Source of the DNA: DATJFQ01 sp035492775
GTDB taxonomy: Bacteria > Acidobacteriota > Vicinamibacteria > Vicinamibacterales > 2-12-FULL-66-21
Length of the DNA: 64,000 bases
NCBI GenBank assembly: GCA_035492775.1
Contig: DATJIW010000073.1
Coordinates: 18,848 to 82,847 of the forward strand
Direction of reading: 5' to 3'
Numbering within the stretch: the first letter of the stretch is position 1; each line of letters begins with the position of its first letter. The notes under the pieces were generated by a model. The model saw nothing but the letters and a program-made list of their open reading frames with translations. It was not told where the DNA came from and did no database searches. This document shows positions 35,169 to 42,148 of this stretch, one piece after another. Made by a program: the position numbers and the translations under genes.

Positions 35169-36791
35169 ATGCGTAGTCCGCGTTTCGTGCCGGTCGTCGC
35201 CCTGGCGGTACTCCTGTCGGCTCTCGTGGGCGGCTTCTTCGGCAGCACCGTTCTCGCGAAGCAGGACCAGGTGCAGCTGCAGTATCGGGCCTTTACGGCG
35301 GCACTTGCCGCCGTGGACCGCGAATATGTCGACGATGTGCCGTCCGATCGGCTCGTCTACGGCGCCATCGACGGCATGCTGCACACGCTCGATCCTCATT
35401 CGAGCTTCTTCGATCCGAAGCAGTACGCGCAGATGCGCGAACGGCAGGAAGGCAGCTACTACGGGGTCGGACTCTCGATCCAGACGGTTGACGGCGACGT
35501 CACCGTCGTCTCGGTCTTCGAAGATTCGCCCGCGTATCGCGCCGGGATTCGCCGCGGAGACGTGATCGCACGCGTCAAGGGCAAAGACGCAAAGAACTGG
35601 ACGACGGAGCAGACCGCGCACGAGTTGAAGGGCCCGAAGGGCACGAAGGTCAATATCTCGATCAGGCGTCCCGGGTACGACAAGCTGATCGACATGGACG
35701 TCGAACGCGACCAGGTGAACATCACCACGCTGCGCGGCGCCTTCATGCTGGATGCGCAGACCGGTTACATCAAGCTGGGTGACTTCTCGGAGACCTCCGA
35801 CCACGAAGTCGGCGAGGCGATCGCGAAGCTGGAGTCGCAGGGCATGAAGCGGCTGGTGTTCGACCTCCGCGACAATCCTGGCGGGCCGCTCGATCAGGCG
35901 ATTCGCATCGCGAACCGGTTCCTCCCGCGCGGCGACATGATCGTCTACACGCGTGGGCGGATCGCGAACTCGGACGAGGACTACCGCGCGACGGAAACGG
36001 CTGACTACACGGGCCCGATGATGGTGCTCGTGAATCGCAACAGCGCGAGCGCGTCGGAGATCGTCACCGGTTCGCTGCAGGACCACGATCGCGCGCTCGT
36101 CGTCGGTGAGACGACGTTCGGCAAAGCGCTCGTGCAATCGGTATATCGCATCAGCGAAGGCGCCGGGCTCGCATTGACGACGGGCCGGTACTTCACGCCG
36201 AGCGGACGCATGATCCAGCGGCCGTGGGACGGCAGCTTCGACGAGTACCTCACCTACACGCTCCGCGACCAGACGGGCCACCGGGAACACAATGCCGCGC
36301 AGTTGAAATACACCGACGCGGGCCGGAAGGTGTACGGCGGCGGCGGGATCGAACCCGACAAGTTCTACGTCGGCCCGATGCAGGGCTTCAATCCGACGCG
36401 ATTCGGACGGGCCCTCTACTCACGCGGCGCGTTCGCGAACTATGCCGAACGGTATTCGGTCGAGGGAGACACCCGCATGGTTGCTGCCGCGGGTGGACAC
36501 AAACACATCGCGCGCGGCTTCCAGGTGTCGGACGCGATGATCAACGACTTCCGCGCGTATCTCCAGTCGGAGAAGATCAAGATCGACGACGCCTCGTTTG
36601 CGAAGGATCTCGATTTCATCAAGGCGATGATCCATTACGAGATCGACGTCGCGCTCTTCGGGATTGGCGAAGCGCAGAAGAACCTCATCGCGCACGACCC
36701 GCAAGCGCAGTTCGCGCTGGGCCAGTTCGCCGACGCGGTGAAGCTGACGGAACTCACGAGGGCCCGAGCGAATACGAAAGGCGGGCATTGA
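35169..36791 (+). CDS. S41 C-terminal processing protease (CtpA/Prc-like)
   Basis: 540 residues from ATG 35169; ATG 35160 adds three residues but overlaps the -10 box. An N-terminal membrane anchor (VPVVALAVLLSALVGGFFG) is followed by the helical DPHSSFFDPKQY segment and a PDZ domain (YGVGLSIQTVDGDVTVVSVFEDSPAYRAGIRRGDVI). The S41 catalytic core has LVFDLRDNPGGPLDQAI, the serine motif NRNSASASEIVTGSLQDH and the lysine motif GETTFGKALVQ. The C-terminal 150 residues are extra relative to short CtpA proteins and helical. It acts in the periplasm on protein C-termini, probably of envelope proteins. Confidence 0.93.
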   Translation: MRSPRFVPVVALAVLLSALVGGFFGSTVLAKQDQVQLQYRAFTAALAAVDREYVDDVPSDRLVYGAIDGMLHTLDPHSSFFDPKQYAQMRERQEGSYYGVGLSIQTVDGDVTVVSVFEDSPAYRAGIRRGDVIARVKGKDAKNWTTEQTAHELKGPKGTKVNISIRRPGYDKLIDMDVERDQVNITTLRGAFMLDAQTGYIKLGDFSETSDHEVGEAIAKLESQGMKRLVFDLRDNPGGPLDQAIRIANRFLPRGDMIVYTRGRIANSDEDYRATETADYTGPMMVLVNRNSASASEIVTGSLQDHDRALVVGETTFGKALVQSVYRISEGAGLALTTGRYFTPSGRMIQRPWDGSFDEYLTYTLRDQTGHREHNAAQLKYTDAGRKVYGGGGIEPDKFYVGPMQGFNPTRFGRALYSRGAFANYAERYSVEGDTRMVAAAGGHKHIARGFQVSDAMINDFRAYLQSEKIKIDDASFAKDLDFIKAMIHYEIDVALFGIGEAQKNLIAHDPQAQFALGQFADAVKLTELTRARANTKGGH

Positions 36792-36840
36792 GGGGCGAGG
36801 GGCGAGGGGCGATGCCCGATGGGCGGTGGGCGATGGGCGA
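36792..36840. repeat. G-rich short tandem repeat after the S41 gene
   Basis: GGGGCGA repeated about three times, then GATGGGCG-like units (GGGCGGTGGGCGATGGGCGA). This is part of the 330-bp gene-free stretch 36792-37121. No coding capacity is seen. It resembles the low-complexity intergenic repeats elsewhere in the window. Confidence 0.6.
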
Positions 36841-36944
36841 AACCGACCCTCGGCCAATCGAACATCGGTTAGGTCAGTAGACCCTATTAGTTGTGCGTTC
36901 AGTTTGCTCTTGCCCCTAGGTATGGGGCTTGTTAGACTGGCCGC

Positions 36945-37109
36945 CGTTTGCCGGCCCCAAGGGGACATCCCGCCTGTGCGGGGTGTGGGCGTCGGCGCCA
37001 ACGGCTGTTGTCAGTCATCCGTTTCCTGAAAACCAGTTCCGTTCGAAGCGAACCCAGCCGCTTCCCGGCCGTGCTCTAGCCGCGTCCGGGCAGGCGGCTT
37101 TTTCTTTTT
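36945..37109 (+). ncRNA. Candidate structured small RNA (6S-like size) upstream of smc
   Basis: A TTGCCC (36910-36915), 17-nt spacer, TAGACT (36933-36938) promoter-like pair precedes it, and an intrinsic terminator ends it, giving about 165 nt. It has several local hairpins: GGCCG/CGGCC (36938-36955 region), CCCGC-CTGT-GCGGG near 36970-36983, and GTTCG-AAG-CGAAC near 37039-37051. GCCGCC at the 5' end can also pair with GGCGGC at the 3' end, closing the molecule as in 6S RNA. There is no open reading frame. Size and closing stem suggest 6S RNA, but conserved 6S bases were not verified. The ends are approximate. Confidence 0.4.
37078..37109 (+). terminator. Intrinsic terminator 12 nt before smc
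   Basis: AGCCGC (37078-37083), a 10-nt loop, GCGGCT (37094-37099), then a T-rich tract TTTTTCTTTTT. A textbook rho-independent terminator in the + direction, ending only 12 nt before the smc ATG. Confidence 0.7.
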
Positions 37110-37121
37110 CGCGGGTCTTCT

Positions 37122-40100
37122 ATGCGTCTTCAACGTCTCGAGATTTCCGGGTTCAAGAGCTTCCCCGATCGATCAGAACTGGCCTTCGACGACGGTGTGA
37201 CGGCGATCGTGGGTCCCAACGGGTGCGGGAAGAGCAACGTCGTGGACGCCATCACCTGGGTGCTCGGAGAGCAGAGCGCCCGCAGCCTTCGCGGCGAGCA
37301 TATGCAGGACGTGATCTTTGCGGGAAGCGACGCTCGGAAGGCGACGGGGGCGGCGGAGGTGAAGATCCGCCTCGCCGGGGTCGCGGCGCGGGTGCCGGGC
37401 AACGGGCGAGTGAGGCCCGACCGCCTCACCCCGGGACAGGCCGTCGTCGCCGTTGCGGCCGGAGAGCTGGTTCTCGCAGGCGGTGCGCAGGCGGCGACGG
37501 CAGTCGAGGCGCCGCTGCTTGCCGGAGATCTTGCCGAACTGACAGGCGAATCGCCGCTCATCGTTCGGGACGTGGAGGTCGGACGGCGCCTGTATCGATC
37601 CGGCGAAAGTGAATACCTGATCGATGGCGAAACGGTGCGGCTGAAGGACGTGCAGGATCTCCTGATGGACGCGGGGCTTGGCGTGAAAGCCTACGCGGTC
37701 ATCGAGCAGGGGAAGATCGGCCAGATTCTCAGCGCGCGTCCGACGGACCGGCGCCAACTGATCGAGGAAGCAGCCGGCGTCACGAAATACAAGACGCGAC
37801 GGCGCACCGCCGAATTGAAGCTCGAGGCGGCGCAGCAGAACCTCACCCGCGTCGACGACATCATCTTCGAAGTCGAGAAGCAGCGCGGCGCCCTGAAGCG
37901 GCAGGCGGCGAAGGCGCGCCGCTACAAGCGGTTGCGGGACGAGCTCCGGCGATGGGAGAAGGTGCAGTTCGCGGACCGGTATGCCCGTCTCGGGGACGTC
38001 ATCGAGGGTGCGCGCGGGAGGCTGGCCGCCGCGCGCGAGCGCGAAACGGCTGCGTCGGCGCGCCTCGCGGAACTCGAGAGCACTCTGGAGCGGCTGCGTC
38101 TCGAGCTCACCGAGGCCGACGGGCGGACCACTGCCGCACGCGAGGCCGCGCACGCGCGTGAGCTCTCGATCGGCCGTCTGCAGCAACAGGTGGCATTCGA
38201 CAGGCAGCAGATCGAAACGCTGCGCGGCACGTCCGCCGCGCTGGAAGCGGAGCTGTCTGCGCTCGAATCCCGGCGCGACCCGGCGCGGCTCGAACTCGAA
38301 GCCCGTCGCCAGGCGCTCGATTCGGCGATCGCCGACCGCGACGCGGCTGCCGCCGCCCTGACGGAGCAGGAAGAGGCGTACGCGCTTGCGCACCGCAACA
38401 TCGAGGGGCTGGAAGCGGATGTCGAAGCTGCGCGGAGCGAGGTGTACGCCGCGGTCAACGCCGCCACCGCGCTCCGGCACGCCATGGAACATGCCGCAGC
38501 CTCGCGCGCGCGGATTGGCGAGCAGCTCGCAAAGCTGGATGTCGAGCGGCGCGACCTGGAAACAGAAGCGACGCGCGCTGCGGACGAACGCGCGTCAGCC
38601 GAGGAGGCGCTGCGGCGCGCGCGAGAGGCGATGGACGCGCTTCGGGTGCAGCGTGCCGCGCGGGAGTCGGAGCTCTCGGTCGCCCGCGCGAGCCGCGAAT
38701 CTGTCGGGCGCGACGTCAGTGCGCGCGAACGCGAGCTGGCCGCGGTCTCGGCGCGCTTGCGCTCGCTCGAGGAACTAGACGCGGCACGGGCGGAGTACGG
38801 CGAAGGCGCGCGCGCGATTCTGGCCGAGTCCGGCGACTCGGTCCGGCATCTCGGTTCCGTCGCGGATCATCTCGAGGTGGACGCCCGGTACGAACGCGCC
38901 GTCGAGGCCTCACTCGGCGATCTTCTTCAGCACGTGGTCGTTCACGATCATGAGGACGCCGCGGCAGGACTGGCATTCGTACGCGAGCGCAATGCGGGGC
39001 GTGTGGGCTTCATCGTGGCGCAGCCCGGAGCGTCTCTTTCCGCCAGGGACGGCGATGTTCCGGTCGACCCACCGGCCGTGCGTCTTCGCACGCTCGTCCG
39101 CATAACCGACCCTGGGGCCGATGCTATCGGAGCCGTGATCCACAATGTCTGGGTTGCGCAGACTGGCGACGCGGCGCGCGACGCCGCGGCGCAAACCGGC
39201 GGCGTGGCCGCCACGCTCGACGGCGAAGTCTACCGCGGCGCGCATCGCGTCGAGGGGGGCGATCGCGCGGAATCGCGCAGCATCCTGACCACCAAGCGCG
39301 AAATCAAGGAGCTGCGCGAGCGGCTCGAGCAGGATACGGCGGTGCTGAACCGGCTGCGCGAGGAGTCCGCGACGCTCGATGTCGCGGCTGCAGCTGCCGA
39401 CTCCGCGATCGCCTCACTGCAGCAGGAGCTGCATCGCCTTGAAAAGGCGATCGTCGGCTTCGACCTGCAGTACGCGGCGGCCGGCGAGACGCGGGGGCGC
39501 ATCTCGCGGAAGCAGGAGCAGATTGCGGTCGAGCGGCGGTCCGGCGAAGACGAGCTGCGTACGCAGGAACAACGCGAGGCAGAGGCGCACGAGTCGATCC
39601 GGCGCCTCGAGGACGACCAGCGCGCCGCGGACGAGCAGCTCGCGGCGGCGCAGCGACGGCTGTTCGAAGCGCGCGATCGCGCCGAGCAGCAGGCGCGCGG
39701 CACGGCGGAAGCGAAAGCGGCGCATGCGGCGCTGGTGGAACGCGCCAGCGCGGTGACGCTCGAAATTGCGCGTCTCGAGGACGCCGCCCGCGACCTCGAT
39801 CAGCGCGTCGTCGCGCGCGCGGCCGACCTCGAGCGAAGCGCGGCGCGACGCGAGGAGCTTCGCGTCGCCATCGACAGCTCCGAACGGCAGCTCGCGGACG
39901 ATCTCCGCGAGTTCGACGATCTCAGGGAGCGAGTGCGCGCGGCCGACGATACGTCCCAGACGCTCCACGCGGCGTTCGACGGACAGGAGGCGACGATCCG
40001 TGATGCGCGGCGGACGCTCGAGAGCGTCCGGACCGATGTCACACAGCTCGAGATCGAGCGTGCGACCGCGGAATCCGACCTCGCCCACCTGGCCGGTTCG

Positions 40101-40943
40101 TGCGTCGAATCCGTGCAGTCGACCCTCGACGAAGTGGCGGCTGAAGTGAAGCAGATGGAGCAGGACGGACTCCTGGTCAGCCCGCGCGCGGTCGAGGACG
40201 CACCGGAACCGGCGGAAATAGAGGGAGAAGCCGCGCCGGACGCGAGCCCCTCATCTGCCGACGCAGCGGCCGCCGCGCCAGCCGAGGCATCGGCAGCAAC
40301 GCTAACGCCCGATGAAATGGTGACGGACCTGCGCCAGAAGATCGAGCGGATGGGCGCCGTCAACATGATGGCAATCGATCAGTTCGACGATCTCGAATCG
40401 CGGCATACCTTCCTGACGGCGCAGCGCAAGGATCTCGTCGACTCGATCGCGGCGACGAACGACGCAATCCGCAAGATCGACAGGACGACCCGGGAGCGCT
40501 TCCAGGACGCGTTCACCGTCATCAACGTGAATTTCGAACAGACGTTCACGACGCTGTTTGGCGGCGGCAAGGCGGGGCTCGTCCTGCTCGACGAGAGCGA
40601 CGCGCTCGAAAGCGGGATCGACATCATCGCGCAGCCGCCGGGGAAGCGCCTGCAGAACGTGCAGCTGCTGTCGGGCGGCGAGAAGGCGCTCACCGCGATG
40701 GCGCTCATGTTCGCGATCTTCAAGTACCGCCCGAGCCCCTTCTGCCTGCTCGACGAAATCGACGCGCCGCTGGACGATGCGAACATCGGGCGGTTCGTGG
40801 ACATGCTCCAGGGGATGCAGGAGCACACGCAGTTCATCCTCATCACGCACAACCGCAAGACGATGGAAATTGCCGATCGTCTGTACGGCGTGACAATGGA
40901 GGAGCCGGGCGTGTCGAAGCTGATCTCCGTCCAGCTGAACTGA
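37122..40943 (+). CDS. smc: Chromosome segregation protein SMC
   Basis: 1273 residues, longer than the usual ~1180. The head has Walker A GPNGCGKSNVVDAI at 31-44, the RRLYRSGESEYLIDG segment and the QGKIGQILSARPTDRRQLIEEAAG region. Two long coiled coils flank a hinge (about 540-720; VADHLEVDARYERAVEASLGD). The C-terminal head has the signature LLSGGEKALTAMALMFAIF and Walker B FCLLDEIDAPLDD. Two unusual insertions: about 60 Ala/Val/Gly-rich residues at 86-145 in the N-terminal head, and about 45 acidic Ala/Pro-rich residues near 1020-1065 before IERMGAVNMMAIDQ. No Shine-Dalgarno sequence precedes the ATG. It compacts and segregates the chromosome with ScpA/ScpB, which are not encoded here. Confidence 0.95.
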   Translation: MRLQRLEISGFKSFPDRSELAFDDGVTAIVGPNGCGKSNVVDAITWVLGEQSARSLRGEHMQDVIFAGSDARKATGAAEVKIRLAGVAARVPGNGRVRPDRLTPGQAVVAVAAGELVLAGGAQAATAVEAPLLAGDLAELTGESPLIVRDVEVGRRLYRSGESEYLIDGETVRLKDVQDLLMDAGLGVKAYAVIEQGKIGQILSARPTDRRQLIEEAAGVTKYKTRRRTAELKLEAAQQNLTRVDDIIFEVEKQRGALKRQAAKARRYKRLRDELRRWEKVQFADRYARLGDVIEGARGRLAAARERETAASARLAELESTLERLRLELTEADGRTTAAREAAHARELSIGRLQQQVAFDRQQIETLRGTSAALEAELSALESRRDPARLELEARRQALDSAIADRDAAAAALTEQEEAYALAHRNIEGLEADVEAARSEVYAAVNAATALRHAMEHAAASRARIGEQLAKLDVERRDLETEATRAADERASAEEALRRAREAMDALRVQRAARESELSVARASRESVGRDVSARERELAAVSARLRSLEELDAARAEYGEGARAILAESGDSVRHLGSVADHLEVDARYERAVEASLGDLLQHVVVHDHEDAAAGLAFVRERNAGRVGFIVAQPGASLSARDGDVPVDPPAVRLRTLVRITDPGADAIGAVIHNVWVAQTGDAARDAAAQTGGVAATLDGEVYRGAHRVEGGDRAESRSILTTKREIKELRERLEQDTAVLNRLREESATLDVAAAAADSAIASLQQELHRLEKAIVGFDLQYAAAGETRGRISRKQEQIAVERRSGEDELRTQEQREAEAHESIRRLEDDQRAADEQLAAAQRRLFEARDRAEQQARGTAEAKAAHAALVERASAVTLEIARLEDAARDLDQRVVARAADLERSAARREELRVAIDSSERQLADDLREFDDLRERVRAADDTSQTLHAAFDGQEATIRDARRTLESVRTDVTQLEIERATAESDLAHLAGSCVESVQSTLDEVAAEVKQMEQDGLLVSPRAVEDAPEPAEIEGEAAPDASPSSADAAAAAPAEASAATLTPDEMVTDLRQKIERMGAVNMMAIDQFDDLESRHTFLTAQRKDLVDSIAATNDAIRKIDRTTRERFQDAFTVINVNFEQTFTTLFGGGKAGLVLLDESDALESGIDIIAQPPGKRLQNVQLLSGGEKALTAMALMFAIFKYRPSPFCLLDEIDAPLDDANIGRFVDMLQGMQEHTQFILITHNRKTMEIADRLYGVTMEEPGVSKLISVQLN

Positions 40944-40958
40944 CGCGCCCGCCCCGGC

Positions 40959-42047
40959 ATGAACGAGGACAAGGGTGCGCGGTATCACCGTCTGCGCAGG
41001 CAGGCGGCGATGGCCTCCACGCTTTTCGGGGCCGCCTGGCTGGGCGGACTGTATGCATCGGGCGGATCGACGACGCTTGCGGCGCTCGCCACGCGCGCCG
41101 CCGGCGCGCTGCCGGCCGCTCTTGCGCCGGCTGGCGCCGTCGCCGCATTCGTCGGTATTCTCGCGGCGGGGTACGAACTCATCTCCTTTCCGATTGCCGC
41201 TTACAGGGGCTGGTTTCTCGAGCGTCGCTACGGTCTCTCGGCCGAGTCGCTCGGCGAATGGCTGCGCGATCACGCAAAGGGTTTTGGTGTAGGCCTGGTC
41301 CTGGCGATCGGCGCAGCGTTCGTCTTCTACGGATGCATCCACGCCGCCGGCCGCTGGTGGTGGGCGGCCGCGGCAGCAGCGTTCTCCGCCGTCGCGGTGC
41401 TGCTTGCGTTGGCCGCGCCGGTTGTCCTGATGCCGCTGTTCTACCGGTTCGCACCGCTCGAACGCGAGGCACTGCGCGATCGGCTGCTCGCGCTGTGCCG
41501 CGAGGCGCACGTGCCGGTCCTCGGCGTGTTCGAGTGGGCACTCGGCGAAAAATCGACCCGTGCGAACGCGGCGCTCGTCGGCATCGGACGAACGCGGCGG
41601 ATTCTACTGTCCGACACGCTGCTGGCAGGTTATTCGGACGATGAAATCGCCGTCGTCCTCGCCCACGAGCTTGCGCATCACGTTCATCAGGATCTGTGGA
41701 CAGGCCTGGCGCTCGAGAGCGCGACGCTCATGGCGGGCTTCTTCACGGTTTCACGGCTGGTCCAGAATCCAGGCGACCTCGCGGCGCTTCCGCTCGTTGC
41801 GCTCATCTTCGCCGCCGTCTCGATCTGTCTCACGCCGGCAGCCAACGCATGGTCGCGGCGCAACGAACGCCGCGCCGACCGGTTTGCACTGGACCTCACC
41901 GGCCTTTCGACGCCGTTCATTTCGGCGATGCGCCGCCTGGCCGCCCAGAATCTGGCCGAGGAGCGGCCGTCATCGGTGACATATTGGTTCTTCCACAGCC
42001 ACCCCACGATCGAGGAACGCATCGAGGCCGCCAGGGACGTCCGCTGA
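40959..42047 (+). CDS. M48 (Ste24-like) membrane metalloprotease
   Basis: 362 residues. Zinc motif HELAHH at 236-241 in VVLAHELAHHVHQD and the third ligand Glu in NERRADRFALDLTG (about 300-313). About six membrane helices surround the N-terminal half. The segment YRGWFLERRYGLSAESLGEWLRD and STRANAALVGIGRTRRI match CAAX-prenyl-protease-1 (Ste24) relatives. In bacteria such enzymes degrade or process membrane proteins. It starts 15 nt after smc and is probably co-transcribed. Confidence 0.88.
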   Translation: MNEDKGARYHRLRRQAAMASTLFGAAWLGGLYASGGSTTLAALATRAAGALPAALAPAGAVAAFVGILAAGYELISFPIAAYRGWFLERRYGLSAESLGEWLRDHAKGFGVGLVLAIGAAFVFYGCIHAAGRWWWAAAAAAFSAVAVLLALAAPVVLMPLFYRFAPLEREALRDRLLALCREAHVPVLGVFEWALGEKSTRANAALVGIGRTRRILLSDTLLAGYSDDEIAVVLAHELAHHVHQDLWTGLALESATLMAGFFTVSRLVQNPGDLAALPLVALIFAAVSICLTPAANAWSRRNERRADRFALDLTGLSTPFISAMRRLAAQNLAEERPSSVTYWFFHSHPTIEERIEAARDVR

Positions 42048-42114
42048 TCACTTCATCGTGACGGGTACCGCGATCTCCGCGCTCGCCGCGTGAGATCGGC
42101 ACGACGGTCGCTGC

Positions 42115-42140
42115 GTGAGATCTGCGTCTCACAGTACAAT
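42115..42140 (+). promoter_or_regulatory. Promoter with adjacent inverted repeat, M14 peptidase gene
   Basis: TACAAT at 42135-42140 ends 8 nt before ATG 42149, so the mRNA may be leaderless; no Shine-Dalgarno sequence (the intervening bases are CCTCCCCC). Immediately upstream, GTGAGA-TCTGCG-TCTCAC (42115-42132) is a perfect 6-bp inverted repeat, and GCGTGAGATC occurs again about 25 nt earlier. This looks like an operator. Confidence 0.45.
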
Positions 42141-42148
42141 CCTCCCCC

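Noticed and set aside
37039..37051. GTTCGAAGCGAAC resembling a tRNA T-loop
   Set aside because: The hairpin has a 3-nt loop and no tRNA body around it; kept only as part of the small-RNA candidate.
37173..38492. 439-codon open frame opposite smc
   Set aside because: Same explanation; no start signal or domain.
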